A stretch of DNA of 64,000 bases, taken from the NCBI GenBank assembly GCA_963788215.1, contig CAWBFX010000001.1, forward strand, positions 186,001 to 250,000, given 5' to 3'. The DNA comes from AC-32 sp963788215. GTDB taxonomy: Bacteria > Actinomycetota > Thermoleophilia > Gaiellales > Gaiellaceae. Below, one piece after another: positions 18,718 to 28,224 of the stretch. The notes below the pieces were generated by a model that saw only the letters and a list, made by a program, of their open reading frames with translations, was not told the DNA's origin and did not search any database. The stretch's first letter is position 1, and every line of letters starts with the position of its first letter. Both the position numbers and the translations under genes were made by a program.

Positions 18718-19122
18718 CTAGCGGCGGCGCTGCTTGTTCATCTTCGCGGCGGCACGCCGCTGGGCCCGGTTCATCGGCTCGGGGCTCACGCCCTGGTCGG
18801 CGGCCGCGTCGAGATACGCCTGGCGCTCGGCCACCGTCAGGCGCGACAGGGCCTGCTGCGCCTTCATCGGGTCGCGCGTCGCGCCCGAGCGCTCGAGCTT
18901 CTCGACCGCGCGCGCGAGCTCGGGGTTCTGGCGCTCCAGGGTTGCGCGCGAGGCCTTCTTCAGCTTCCCCCCGACCCACGGGACCTTCATCAGCGTGGTC
19001 GCGATCGGCCGCACGTATTTGCCGCCCTTCACCCGCGCGAGCACGTTGAGGACGACCAGCAGGAGAAGGAGCCCGCCGAGGATGTAGACGGGGATCAGGA
19101 GGGTGACGATGTCCGCGAGCAT
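18718..19122 (-). CDS. Small membrane-anchored protein of unknown function
   Basis: 134 residues. One strong N-terminal membrane segment (about 4-28, VTLLIPVYILGGLLLLLVVL) precedes a basic region, a helical middle and a very basic C-terminus (NRAQRRAAAKMNKQRRR). The positive-inside rule places the bulk in the cytoplasm. The ATG is at 19122. It lies between the ArsR operon and the rnj operon. No family recognised. Confidence 0.65.
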   Translation of the reverse strand: MLADIVTLLIPVYILGGLLLLLVVLNVLARVKGGKYVRPIATTLMKVPWVGGKLKKASRATLERQNPELARAVEKLERSGATRDPMKAQQALSRLTVAERQAYLDAAADQGVSPEPMNRAQRRAAAKMNKQRRR

Positions 19123-19136
19123 GGCCGGTAGCGTAA

Positions 19137-19691
19137 CTACGCGGCCAGAGCGCGCAGGTCGTCCACCGCGCGTCCGAGCAGGTTCTCGCGCAGGTCGAAC
19201 AGGCCCGCCCAGAGCGACGAGCGGTCAGGTGCCGAGCCGATCCGCGCCGCGTCGCCGAGACCGGCGAGCGCGCGCAGGAAGACGGCGAGCTCGAGGTAGG
19301 CCTGCGTGACGCGCAGCGCGGAGGCGTGCACACCTGCCCGCTCGAGCACGGCCGACCACTCGAGCAGCTCCGCCGCGCCGGGAGCGCCGTACCAGGAGCG
19401 GCCCTCGGCGCGCTCGGGCTCGAGCTCCAGCAGATAGCGGCCGAGCGGGCGCTCGAGGCCGGTCAGAGCCGTCTCGGCGCGGTCGGCCGCCCGGTGGAGC
19501 GCGGCCTGCCGGGCCCCCGGGGTCGAGGGCGCCGCGTCGCCGCGGGCCCAGCGCTCGAGCAGCCGGCAGAACGCGAGCGACGCGACCTCGCACGAGCGGA
19601 GCTGCCGGATCAGGCGCTCGGCGGTGTCGGCGTCGGCGGCGCAGGCGACGAGGACGTCCGCCCAGGTGCGATCGGTCTGGAGGCTGCTCAT
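19137..19691 (-). CDS. Uncharacterised helical protein encoded after rnj
   Basis: 184 residues, predicted almost entirely helical, rich in Ala, Leu, Arg and Glu, with no signal peptide or membrane segment. The ATG at 19691 overlaps the rnj stop (ATGA), so it is translationally coupled to RNase J. I recognise no domain. Segments such as AETALTGLERPLGRYLLELE suggest a helical bundle. A role in RNA metabolism is only guilt by association. Confidence 0.6.
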   Translation of the reverse strand: MSSLQTDRTWADVLVACAADADTAERLIRQLRSCEVASLAFCRLLERWARGDAAPSTPGARQAALHRAADRAETALTGLERPLGRYLLELEPERAEGRSWYGAPGAAELLEWSAVLERAGVHASALRVTQAYLELAVFLRALAGLGDAARIGSAPDRSSLWAGLFDLRENLLGRAVDDLRALAA

Positions 19692-21347
19692 ACTTCGACC
19701 ACCACGGGCAAGATCATCGGCCGCCGGCCGGTTCTGTCGTAGACCAGCTGCCCGAGCCCGTCGTGGAGGTGCTCCTGCAGGAGCTTGATCTCGTTGACGT
19801 TGTCCTCGAGCAGGTCGGCGAGGACGCGGCGGGCCTCCTCGCGCATCTCCTCGATCAGCTCCTCGCCGGGCTCGCCGAAGCCGCGCGCGATCAGCTCGGG
19901 CTGGCCCGCGACGCCGCCGTTCGTTCCGGCGAGGGTGGCGACCACGATCAGCACGCCGTCCTCCGAGAGGTGCCGCCGGTCGCGGAGGGCCACGTCGTGC
20001 ACGTCCCCCACTCCGAGCCCGTCGACGAAGGTGACGCCCGCCTCGATCCGGTCGACGATCCGCGGCACGCCGTCCGTGAGCTCGACGACGGAGCCGTTCT
20101 CGGCGAGCACGATTCCGTCCTCCGGCACGCCGCCCTCGCGCGCGAGCTTGGCGTGCGCCGCGAGCATCCGGAACTCGCCGTGGACCGGCATCACCGCCTT
20201 CGGGCGGACGAGGCCGAGCATCGTGCGCAGCTCCTCCGAGTTCCCGTGTCCGGAGACGTGGACCGGCGCGATCTCCTGGTGCAGCACCTCGGCGCCGGTG
20301 CGGGCGAGCTGGTTGATCGCGTCGTGGACCCGCAGCTCGTTCCCCGGGACGGGCTTCGCGGAGATGATGACCGTGTCGCCGGCCTCGACCTTGACGGCCG
20401 GATGGTCGCCGTACGCGATCCGGACGAGCGCCGAGAGCGGCTCGCCCTGGCTGCCGGTGCAGAGGATGAGCACCTCGCCCGGCGCGTACTCGTCGAGCTC
20501 TGCGGGACGGATGAGCGATTCCTCGGGTACCTCCATGTAGCCGAGGTTGCGCGCGATGTTCGCGTTCTTGCGCATCGAGCGGCCGACGATGCAGACCTTG
20601 CGCCCCACGTCGACGGCGACGTCGGCGGCCTGCTGCATGCGGTGCAGGTTCGAGGCGAACGAGGCGACCAGGACGCGGCCCTCGAGCGTCGGGATGATCT
20701 GGCGGAAAGCCTCGCCGACGAGCCGCTCGGAGCCGGTGACGCCCGGCCGCTCGGCATTCGTCGAGTCGCCGAGGAAGAGGTCGACGCCGCGCGTTCCCAA
20801 GCTCGGCGAGCCGGCCCACGTCCGTGCGCAGGCCGTCGACCGGCGTGTGGTCGAGCTTGTAGTCGCCGGTGTGGAGGATCCGGCCGCCGGGCGTGTCGAG
20901 CACGATCGCGACGGCGTCCGGGACCGAGTGCGCGACGCGGATGAACTCGACGCGAAACGGCCCGAGCTCGACGGGGCCGGCCTCGGGGTCGGCCTCCCGG
21001 AGCTCCGTGGAGCGCAGCAGGCCGTGCTCGTCGAGCTTCGACTTGACCAGGCCCAGCGTCAGCCGGGTCGCCCAGACCTCCTGCACGCGGGTCTGGCGGA
21101 GCACGTACGGCAGGGCGCCCACGTGGTCCTCGTGCGCGTGCGTGAGCAGAATCGCGCGGACCGGGCGCTCGAGATCGCTCAGGTAGCTGAAGTCCGGCAG
21201 GATCAGGTCGACGCCGAGGTGCTCGTCGCGTGGGAACGCCAGGCCGGCGTCGACGACGACGGCTTCGCCGTCCGCCTCGTAGACCGTCATGTTCTTGCCG
21301 ACCTCGCCGAGGCCGCCGAGCGGGATGATCCGCGTGGTTGCGGGCAT
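19688..21347 (-). CDS. rnj: Ribonuclease J (one apparent frameshift)
   Basis: Metallo-beta-lactamase/beta-CASP ribonuclease with 5' exo- and endonuclease activity. The metal-binding HAHEDH is near residue 66, LHTGDYKLD near 155, LFLGDSTN after the frame change, HVSGHG further on and VMPVHGEFRML in the beta-CASP part. The frame breaks near 20798-20803, between GRLAELG and TRGVDLFLGDSTN. One extra base in the run cccaag explains it; removing it gives about 552 residues, the standard length. Likely sequence error. Divergent from the HD-GYP gene at 21401. Confidence 0.92.
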
Positions 21348-21400
21348 TGGCTCAGTCTAGTCGGGCTAAGGCGCGACCCCGGAGAGCCGATACAGCTTCG

Positions 21401-23611
21401 GTGCGGCTTTCTGTCCTCGCCTACGCGACTATCGCCGCGGGCCTTGCAGCCATGGCTGCGGGCGCGCTCGCGGCGGCCCACCAGCCCCTGACGGCCCTTG
21501 CGCTGCTGGCGGCAGGCGCGCTCGCCGCCGAGCTCCTCGAGGAGCCCGAGCGCGCGCGGGTGCGCGAGCCGATCGGCGCAGGCGTCTTCCGCGTCTCGTC
21601 GGGAGTCGACCTGGCTGCCGTGATCGTCCTCGGACCCTGGCGCGGCGCGCTCGTCGCGGGCTCGGCTGCCTTGATCGCTCGGCTCGTCCGGGCCCCGGTG
21701 CGGCTTGCCGCCTTCGAGGGATCGGCCTATGCCCTCGCGTCCCTGGCCGCCGGTTACGGGTTCGTCCTGGGCGGCGGCCACGCGGGCCACCTCACGCTTC
21801 CGGACGACCTCGTCGGGCTGACGGTGCTCGCGCTCGCCTACCTGCTCGTCGCGCGCGGCCTGCTCCAGGTCGTGGGAGGCCTCGAGGTCCTCCAGGCCGA
21901 CTTCGGCGCCGCCGCCGCGGAGGCGGGCCTCGGCGCGCTGCTCGCGCTCGCCGCCCTGCACCACCCGTGGAACGCGCTCGCAATCGTCCCCGTGGCCATA
22001 GCCGTCAACCAGGCGCACTCGCGGGTCCGCCGGTCGCGCCAGGAGACGCTCCACGCGCTCGAGACCTTCGCGAACATCGTCGACGAGCGCCATCCCTCGA
22101 CCTACCGCCACTCCGTGCGCGTCGCCGGCTACGTGGACGACCTCGCCCGGGCTCTCGGGCTGCCCTACCGGGACATCGACCGGCTCCGCTGGGCGGCGCG
22201 CCTCCACGACCTCGGCAAGGTCGCCGTCGACTCGGCCGTGCTGCGCAAGCGCGGGCGGCTGACCGCCCACGAATGGGGCGCGATGCGCCGCGCACCACGG
22301 CTCTCCGCGCGGATCCTGCGCCGCTTCGAGCTCTCGGCGGCCGAGGCCCGGGCGGTCGAGTACCACCACGAGCGCTTCGACGGAACGGGTTACTACGGGC
22401 TTCCTTCCGCGGAGCTCCCGCTCGCGTCGCACTTCCTGATCGTCGCCGACAGTTTCGACGCGATGCGTTCCGACCGGCCCTACCGGCCCGGCCTGAGCGT
22501 CGAGGAAGCGCTTGCGGAGATCGAGGCGAACATCGGCACCCAGTTCCACCCGGCGGTCGCGAAGGCGTTCATCGCCCTCCAGCGCGGCCGGGACCCGTAC
22601 TCGGCGCTGACGGCCGAGGAGCAGGAGGAGCTTCGCAGCGCCGCCGCGCCGCACCACGTCCCGCACCTGCCGGGCGCCGGCGACCTCCGCGAGCGGCCGG
22701 AGCTGCTCGCGCTCGGCGGTCTCGTCGCTGCCCTCGCGGGGGTGGGGCTCGACCAGCCGATGGTCGCCGTCGGCGGCACGGTTCTGGCGGCGACGGGGAT
22801 CGTCATGCGCACCTGGGCGCGCTACCGCTCGGCCCGCGCTCGGCGAGGGCTGGCGGCGGTTCTCTCCGCCGGCGAGCGCACCCAGGTCTTCTCGCGCCTG
22901 GCCGAGACCCTGCACGCGACGGGCGGCGCCGAGTGGATCGGGCTCGTCGACTGGGAAGAGGACGGCCTCGGCGGCTCGCTCGAGCTGGTGCAAGGCGAGG
23001 CTCCGCCCGAGCGGGCGCTGATGGGCTGGCTCGTGCGCGAGGCCGAATCGCGCGAGGAGCTGCTCAGCACGTCCGCCCACGAGCTGGGCGGCCCGCCCGG
23101 CGTCTACGTCGCTCTGCCCTTGCGGCGCGAGAACAGCGCCCTCGCAGGGTTCGTCGTCCTGCGCGCGCCGCGCATGCTGCCGCGGCACCTGCGTTCGGCG
23201 CTGCTGAGCTCGCTCGACTCGCTGGGCGTCTCGCTCGCGGAGACGCCGCGAGCCGAGGCGCCGCAGCCTCCCGGCGGCCTGCTCCGCGCGGGCGGCGACC
23301 TCTCCCTCGTCGCGGCGCCCGGACTAGGCGCGGTGGCGGAGTCTGTGGCGCTCCTGCTCGGCGAGGAGGGGCTCTCCGTCGAGGTGGTCGAGCTGAACGG
23401 CAACCGCGAGTGGAACGAGGAGACGGTGATCGAGAGCGTGCGCAAGACGTCGAAGGTCGTGCTCCTCCACGCCGAGGACGACGAGCCGGAGGCCTCGGCG
23501 CTCGCTGCGCTGATCGCCGACCGCGCGTTCGAGGACCTCGACGGGCCGGTCCGGCGGGTGCGCTCGGACGCGGACCTGCCCGAGGCTCTGCGCGACCTCG
23601 CCGGTTTTTAG
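21401..23611 (+). CDS. Membrane HD-GYP-type phosphohydrolase with a C-terminal sensory-like region
   Basis: About 736 residues. Several N-terminal membrane segments (about residues 5-205) precede an HD-GYP domain: HSVRVAGYVDDLARALG, HDLGKV near 269, and HHERFDGTGYYG near 321, where the usual GYP is GYY. A second hydrophobic pair (about 445-475) and a roughly 200-residue alpha/beta region follow; part resembles a GAF fold. HD-GYP domains usually hydrolyse cyclic di-GMP. The GTG at 21401 is chosen because an upstream in-frame start at 21338 would overlap rnj. The gene ends in a 12-bp tandem repeat shared with dapA. Confidence 0.82.
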   Translation: MRLSVLAYATIAAGLAAMAAGALAAAHQPLTALALLAAGALAAELLEEPERARVREPIGAGVFRVSSGVDLAAVIVLGPWRGALVAGSAALIARLVRAPVRLAAFEGSAYALASLAAGYGFVLGGGHAGHLTLPDDLVGLTVLALAYLLVARGLLQVVGGLEVLQADFGAAAAEAGLGALLALAALHHPWNALAIVPVAIAVNQAHSRVRRSRQETLHALETFANIVDERHPSTYRHSVRVAGYVDDLARALGLPYRDIDRLRWAARLHDLGKVAVDSAVLRKRGRLTAHEWGAMRRAPRLSARILRRFELSAAEARAVEYHHERFDGTGYYGLPSAELPLASHFLIVADSFDAMRSDRPYRPGLSVEEALAEIEANIGTQFHPAVAKAFIALQRGRDPYSALTAEEQEELRSAAAPHHVPHLPGAGDLRERPELLALGGLVAALAGVGLDQPMVAVGGTVLAATGIVMRTWARYRSARARRGLAAVLSAGERTQVFSRLAETLHATGGAEWIGLVDWEEDGLGGSLELVQGEAPPERALMGWLVREAESREELLSTSAHELGGPPGVYVALPLRRENSALAGFVVLRAPRMLPRHLRSALLSSLDSLGVSLAETPRAEAPQPPGGLLRAGGDLSLVAAPGLGAVAESVALLLGEEGLSVEVVELNGNREWNEETVIESVRKTSKVVLLHAEDDEPEASALAALIADRAFEDLDGPVRRVRSDADLPEALRDLAGF

Positions 23612-23635
23612 GCCGGTTTCGAGGCCGGTCTCTAG
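23600..23635. repeat. Three tandem 12-bp repeats across two convergent stop codons
   Basis: Units gccggtttttag, gccggtttcgag and gccggtctctag follow one another without gaps. The first carries the stop of the HD-GYP gene (plus strand), and the third covers the stop of dapA (minus strand). Seen directly. The repeat may result from local slippage and extends the protein tails in four-residue steps. Confidence 0.75.
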
Positions 23636-24514
23636 GCTGGGGAGCGCTCGAGCAGCTTCAACCGCTCGAGGCAGCTCCGGATCCGCGCCTGCTCCTCCTC
23701 GGTCGCCTCGACGAGCGGCAGCCGGAGACCGCCGACGTCGTGGCCGAGCATGTTCAGCGCGGCTTTGATCTGGATCGGGCCCGTGACGACGCCGATCAGC
23801 TCGATCGCAGGCCTGAGCTCCTCGTCGATCCGGCGCGCGCCGTCGAGATCGCCTGCGCGCGCGAGACGGATCATTTCCTTCACCTGCGACCCCGACGATG
23901 TGCGTGTGCACGCAGATCCCGCCGCGTCCGCCGAGCTCGACGAACGGCAGCACGAGGTCGTCGTCGCCGGCGTACAGGTCGAGGCCGAGCTCGACGATGT
24001 GGCGCGCCTGCTCGAGGTCGGCGTTCGACTGCTTGACCGCCTTCACGTTCGGGATCTCGGCGAGCTCGTTCATCGTCTCGGGCTCGATGTTGATGATGAC
24101 GCGGCCGGGGATGTTGTAGGCGATCAGCGGACGGTCGGTGGCCGCGGCCACGGCCTTGAAGTGCTCGACGATCCCGCGTTGCGGCGGCTTGTTGTAGTAG
24201 GGCGTGACCACGAGGACGGCGTGCGCGCCCGCCTCGTCGGCCTGCTGCGTCAGCTCGACGGAGTGCGCGGTCGAGTTCGTGCCGGTCCCGGCGACCACGG
24301 TCGCCCGGTCGCCGACCGCGTCGAGCGCGGCCTCGATCAGGGAGACGCGCTCCCCGTCGGAGAGGGTCGAGGCCTCGCCGGTCGTCCCGTTGACGACGAC
24401 GCCGTCTGAGCCGTTGTCGACCAGGAAGGTGCAAAGCTCGCGGTAGCGGTCGAGGTCGACTGCGCCGTCGGAGTCGAACGGCGCCACGGTCGCGGTCAGC
24501 ACCTCGCCGAGCAC
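23632..24514 (-). CDS. dapA: 4-hydroxy-tetrahydrodipicolinate synthase (one apparent frameshift)
   Basis: Condenses pyruvate and aspartate semialdehyde, the first lysine/DAP-specific step. Family motifs include NGTTGEASTLSDGER, VVTPYYNKPPQ, the catalytic Tyr in IAYNIPGR and the Schiff-base Lys in NVKAVKQSNAD. The frame changes at a run of four C at 23890-23893; deleting one restores HTHIVGSQVKEMIRLA and a protein of 293 residues, the usual size. Start GTG at 24514. Likely an assembly error rather than a dead gene. Confidence 0.92.
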
Positions 24515-24673
24515 GCCGTCATTCTACGCCGCCCGGCGCCGCGATCCTCGTCCCCGACGACCTCGCGTTCTGGCCCCAACTGCCCCCAGGGGATCCCCGA
24601 TGACCCCTGGTGGGACCGTAGCCGACGACGTGTGCCGTGTCTGTGACCGACCTGTGACGAATGTGTGCCGGCT

Positions 24674-25183
24674 CTAGAGCTCCCGCCCCATGGCGAGGAA
24701 CGGCGGGAAGTCCGGCCCGAAGTCGAGCTCGGGGACGATCACCTCCCAGCCGCGGCCGCTGTAGAGGGCGATCGCGGCCTCGTTGTCGACCTCCGTCGAG
24801 AGAACCGCGGTCGGCGCGTCGAGACCGTCGAGCAGCGCATCGTGAAGACGCCCGCCGAGGCCGCGCCGCCTCAGATCCGGCCTGACCGCCAGCTCGACGA
24901 ACTCGAAGTGGCCCGGGCGGAGCCAGCGCGTGCGCGCAGCGTCGTCCATCGCCGCGGACACGAGGTCGTGCCACCACTGCCCAGCCGCGCCCTCGTAGCC
25001 GTACGCGATCCCCGCGAGGCGGCCCCCATCGTCGTGCTCGGCCACGAAGCGGAAGCCGTCCCGCTCGAGGTGCCGCGGCACGATCACGTCGAGTCGCTCG
25101 CCGCTCGCGTTCGGCCACACCGCCACGAGCTCCTCCGGCCGCGCGAGCAGCGCGCGCACCTCCGCGCGCGTCAGCTCACGCAA
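24674..25183 (-). CDS. GNAT family N-acetyltransferase
   Basis: 169 residues of the GNAT fold. The acetyl-CoA loop is VELAVRPDLRRRGLGGRLHD near 95-115, followed by ALYSGRGWEVI typical of motif B. The substrate is unknown. The TTG start at 25183 lies within the last codons of dapB (8-base overlap), so it is coupled to lysine-pathway genes, though this does not prove a shared pathway. The gap to dapA (24515-24673) holds no gene. Confidence 0.85.
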   Translation of the reverse strand: MRELTRAEVRALLARPEELVAVWPNASGERLDVIVPRHLERDGFRFVAEHDDGGRLAGIAYGYEGAAGQWWHDLVSAAMDDAARTRWLRPGHFEFVELAVRPDLRRRGLGGRLHDALLDGLDAPTAVLSTEVDNEAAIALYSGRGWEVIVPELDFGPDFPPFLAMGREL

Positions 25184-25785
25184 GCAGCGTCTCGAGGCCC
25201 ATGGTCAGCCCCGGCGGCAGCGACGGCAGCTTGTCGAGCGCCAGCAGCACGCCGGGCACGTAGGCCTCGCGGGAGAACGCGTCGTGCCGGATCGTCAGCA
25301 GCTGACCCTCGTCGCCGAACAGCACCTCCTGGTGCGCGACCAGGCCGGGGAGCCGCACCGAGTGGATCTCCGGCTCGCCGGGCAGCAGCGCGGCGGTCGC
25401 CTTGGCCGTGCCGGACGGCGCGTCCCTCTTGCCCTCGCCGTGCAGCTCGACGATCTCCGCACGCGGCAGATAGCGCGCCGCCTCGGCCGCGAGCCGCATC
25501 ATCACGACCGCACCGAGAGCGAAGTTCGGCGCGACGAAGAGCGCGACGCCGCGCTCCGCAGCCAGCTCGCCCGCGGCCTCGGGATCCCACCCGCTCGTGC
25601 CGACCAGGCACGGAACGCCGGCCTCGAGCGCGGACCGCACGTTCCCCTCGACGACATCCGGCGCGGTGAAGTCGACCATCGCGTCCGCCTCGACGCAGCT
25701 CTACGAGCGTGTGCCCTGCCCGCTCGAGCGCCGGGCCGAGCACGGAGCCGACCTTGCCCCCGCGCCCGAGCAAACAGACGTTCAT
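25176..25785 (-). CDS. dapB: 4-hydroxy-tetrahydrodipicolinate reductase, short form (one apparent frameshift)
   Basis: Reduces the DapA product with NAD(P)H. The N-terminal nucleotide-binding motif is LLGRGGKVGSVLGPAL, then VDFTAPDVVEGN, GTSGWD, and the catalytic/substrate segment HGEGKRDAPSGTAKA. The frame changes between about 25700 and 25712; removing one base gives about 202 residues. This is shorter than the 245-270 typical of the family because the region between the first strand-helix and VDFTAP is compact. The ATG at 25785 overlaps the M16 protease stop (ATGA). Confidence 0.88.
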
Positions 25786-27071
25786 GCCGCCTTCGCGAGC
25801 CCCGGGTTGACGCGCTCGACCGCGGCCAGGAAGCGATCCTCGGAAGGCCCGATCCCGGCGGCGGAGAGCTTCTCCGGTGCGAGCAGGATCCCCGCCAGCT
25901 CGGCGAGCGCCTCGGGCTCGACGGCGTCGATCTCGGCCATGATCCGCTCAATCGAGAGCAACTCGGTGTCCGTGATCAACGACTTGCCGAGGCGGCTCAT
26001 CCGGTTCGACGTCGATTCCATCGAGAGCATGATCCGGCCCTTCAGGTTCTCCTTCGCGCGCTGCAGCTCCTCGGGGCGGAGCTTGCCGGCGGCGATCTCC
26101 CCGATCTGCTCGCTCGCGATCTCGAGGCAGGGACCGAGGTTGTCCTCGCGCGTCCCGATGTAGATCCCGACCTGGCCCGTGTCGGTGTACTGGGACGCGA
26201 AGCTGTAGACGGCGTACGCCATCCCGCGCTTCTCCCGGATCTCCTGGAACAGCCGCGACGAGGCCGAGCCGCCGAGGATCCCGTCCAGGAGCGACGCGGC
26301 GAAGCGGCGCTTGTCGGACCGCGCGATGCCGGGCGCGGCGATGCAGACGTGGTACTGCTCGGTGTCCTTGCGCTGGAAGCGGAGGCTCGGCGAGGGCGCC
26401 TTCACGAGCAGCGGGCGCACGTGCGGGCCTTTGCGCACGGGCTCGACGGCCTTCCTCTGCGCCTTCAGCAGCAGGCGCTGCAGGTCCTCGTGCTTGAGAT
26501 TCCCCGCCGCCGAGACGACGACGTTGCCCGGGACGTACATCGAGCGGTGGAAGGCTCCGATCGTCCGGCGCGTCACCGACGAGATCACCTCCGCGCGCCC
26601 GATCACCGGCCGGCCGAGCGGGTGCGTGCCGAAGGTCGCCTCGGAGATCAGGTCGTGCACGAGCTCCTGCGGCTGGTCCTCGTACATCGCGATCTCCTCG
26701 AGCACGACCTCGCGTTCGGCGTCCAGCTCCGCGAAGGTCGGCGCGAAGACCATCTCGCCCATGACCTCGAGCGCCGTCTCGAGCCGCTCGTCCGGCACGC
26801 GCGCGTACACCACCGTGTGCTCGCGCGAGGTGGCCGCGTTCAGCTCGCCGCCGAGGGTGTCGAACGTCTCGGCGATCTCCTGTGCGGTGTAGGACGCCGT
26901 GCCCTTGAAGAGCAGATGCTCGAGGAAGTGCGAGACGCCGGCCTTCGCGTCGGTCTCGTCGCGCGAGCCAGTGCCGATCCAGAAGCCGATCGCGACCGAG
27001 CGCACGTGGGCGAGCCGCTCGGAGATGACGCGCTCGCCGGAGTCGAGCTCGGTCAGGACGTACCGCTGCAC
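25782..27071 (-). CDS. M16 family zinc metallopeptidase (processing peptidase-like)
   Basis: 429 residues with the inverted zinc motif HFLEH near residue 48 and the downstream Glu in the REVVLEEIAMYEDQP region, both characteristic of pitrilysin/MPP-like M16B enzymes. The second, inactive half has GGSASSRLFQEIREKRGMAYAVYS. The start is GTG at 27071. Such genes commonly sit between pnp and dapB in Gram-positive bacteria, as here. No signal peptide, so cytoplasmic. Confidence 0.92.
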   Translation of the reverse strand: MQRYVLTELDSGERVISERLAHVRSVAIGFWIGTGSRDETDAKAGVSHFLEHLLFKGTASYTAQEIAETFDTLGGELNAATSREHTVVYARVPDERLETALEVMGEMVFAPTFAELDAEREVVLEEIAMYEDQPQELVHDLISEATFGTHPLGRPVIGRAEVISSVTRRTIGAFHRSMYVPGNVVVSAAGNLKHEDLQRLLLKAQRKAVEPVRKGPHVRPLLVKAPSPSLRFQRKDTEQYHVCIAAPGIARSDKRRFAASLLDGILGGSASSRLFQEIREKRGMAYAVYSFASQYTDTGQVGIYIGTREDNLGPCLEIASEQIGEIAAGKLRPEELQRAKENLKGRIMLSMESTSNRMSRLGKSLITDTELLSIERIMAEIDAVEPEALAELAGILLAPEKLSAAGIGPSEDRFLAAVERVNPGLAKAA

Positions 27072-27109
27072 GACGGGATCGTACTCGGGCCGCTAGCTAG
27101 GCTCTTCGA

Positions 27110-27451
27110 GTGGAGCCGGAGGAGTTCGACGAGCAGGTCGCGGCGGCGCTCGAGAGCGTGCCGCCCGAGCTCGGCGACGCCATGTCCAACGTCGAGATAG
27201 TCGTCGAGGAGGAGCCGCCGCCGGGCCAGCCGCTGCTCGGGCTCTACCAGGGCGTGCCGCTGACGCTCCGCACGAGCGGCTACTCGGGTGCGCTGCCCGA
27301 CAAGATCACGATCTACAGCGGCCCCCTCGTGCGTCACTACGGTCAGGACTCCGAGACGCTCCGCCGCGAGATCCGCCGCGTCGTCCTGCACGAGATCGCG
27401 CATCACTTCGGGATCAGCGACGAGCGGCTGATCGAGATCGACCGTTACTGA
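27110..27451 (+). CDS. Small metallopeptidase family protein (zincin-like, DUF1025 type)
   Basis: 113 residues. The zinc-binding motif HEIAHHFGISDERL is near residue 94, preceded by YSGPLVRHYGQ and RREIRRVVLHE. This matches the short minimal-zincin family common in actinobacteria. The N-terminus is acidic. The GTG start at 27110 is only 38 bases from the divergent M16 gene, so both promoters share a tiny interval. The last bases overlap the convergent DsbA-like gene. Function unknown. Confidence 0.85.
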   Translation: MEPEEFDEQVAAALESVPPELGDAMSNVEIVVEEEPPPGQPLLGLYQGVPLTLRTSGYSGALPDKITIYSGPLVRHYGQDSETLRREIRRVVLHEIAHHFGISDERLIEIDRY

Positions 27452-28224
27452 CCGAGCGCGTTCTTGATCGCGCCCTCGAGCACCTGGGTGCTCGGCGATC
27501 CCGGCCCGACGAACGCGTACGGCCCGCCGCGCTTGCCGACGTAGATGCTCGGCGTGCCGGCGACCTTGTCGGCCGTCGCCTGCCTGTCGAACGCCTGCGC
27601 ATCGCTGGACACGGTCGAGGAGACGCGGGCGTCATCCGCTGCCTGGGCGTTCAGGCCCGGGATGCTCGCGTAGGCGGACGAGATGAACTGGTCGTTCAGC
27701 CAGCCGCTGTTCTCGGGGCCCTGGTTCGCGTAGACGAGCTGGCTGAAGTCGAAGAAGCGGTTCTGCTTCGCGGCTGCGAGCGCTGCGAGCCGGCCGCTGA
27801 CGGACTCGGGGCCGATGAAGGCGATCGGCCGGGCGACGACCTGGACCTTCCCGTTGCGCACGTACTTCTGGACGATCGTCGGCATCACGTTGGTCTCGAA
27901 GTCCCTGCAGATCGGGCACTGGAGGTCGATGTACTCGATCAGCTGGACCGGCGCCTTCGGAGAGCCAAGCGTCGTTCCCTGTTGCGGGATCCCGCGGAAC
28001 TCGGCCAGCACCGCCGACGAGTCGGGAAGCGTCGTCGTGCTCGACGGCGAGGAGGACGACGAGCCGCGCGTGAGCGCGATGCCGGCCGCAGCCGCGGCGC
28101 CGACGATCAGGATCACGGCGGCCGCGATCAGGAGCACCTTGGGCGACGCCCGCCGCGCGCCGGTGCTGCGCACCGGCGGGGGAGGCGTGTGGCGCTGCTG
28201 CCGGGCCTTCTTGCCGCTCGTCAT
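27445..28224 (-). CDS. Membrane-anchored DsbA-like thioredoxin-fold protein
   Basis: 259 residues: a basic N-terminus, one membrane anchor (about 28-50), a Ser/Thr linker and an extracytoplasmic thioredoxin domain of the DsbA/DSBA_like type. The redox motif CPIC lies in LIEYIDLQCPICRDFE near residue 103, and the cis-Pro loop VAGTPSIYVG is near 228. It likely forms or shuffles disulfides in exported proteins. The downstream half of its partnership, a DsbB-like protein, is encoded immediately upstream with an ATGA overlap. Confidence 0.9.
   Translation of the reverse strand: MTSGKKARQQRHTPPPPVRSTGARRASPKVLLIAAAVILIVGAAAAAGIALTRGSSSSSPSSTTTLPDSSAVLAEFRGIPQQGTTLGSPKAPVQLIEYIDLQCPICRDFETNVMPTIVQKYVRNGKVQVVARPIAFIGPESVSGRLAALAAAKQNRFFDFSQLVYANQGPENSGWLNDQFISSAYASIPGLNAQAADDARVSSTVSSDAQAFDRQATADKVAGTPSIYVGKRGGPYAFVGPGSPSTQVLEGAIKNALGQ

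Noticed and set aside
23600..23635. CRISPR or phage attachment site at the tandem repeat
   Set aside because: Units are 12 bp, contiguous without spacers, and no integrase or cas gene is nearby.
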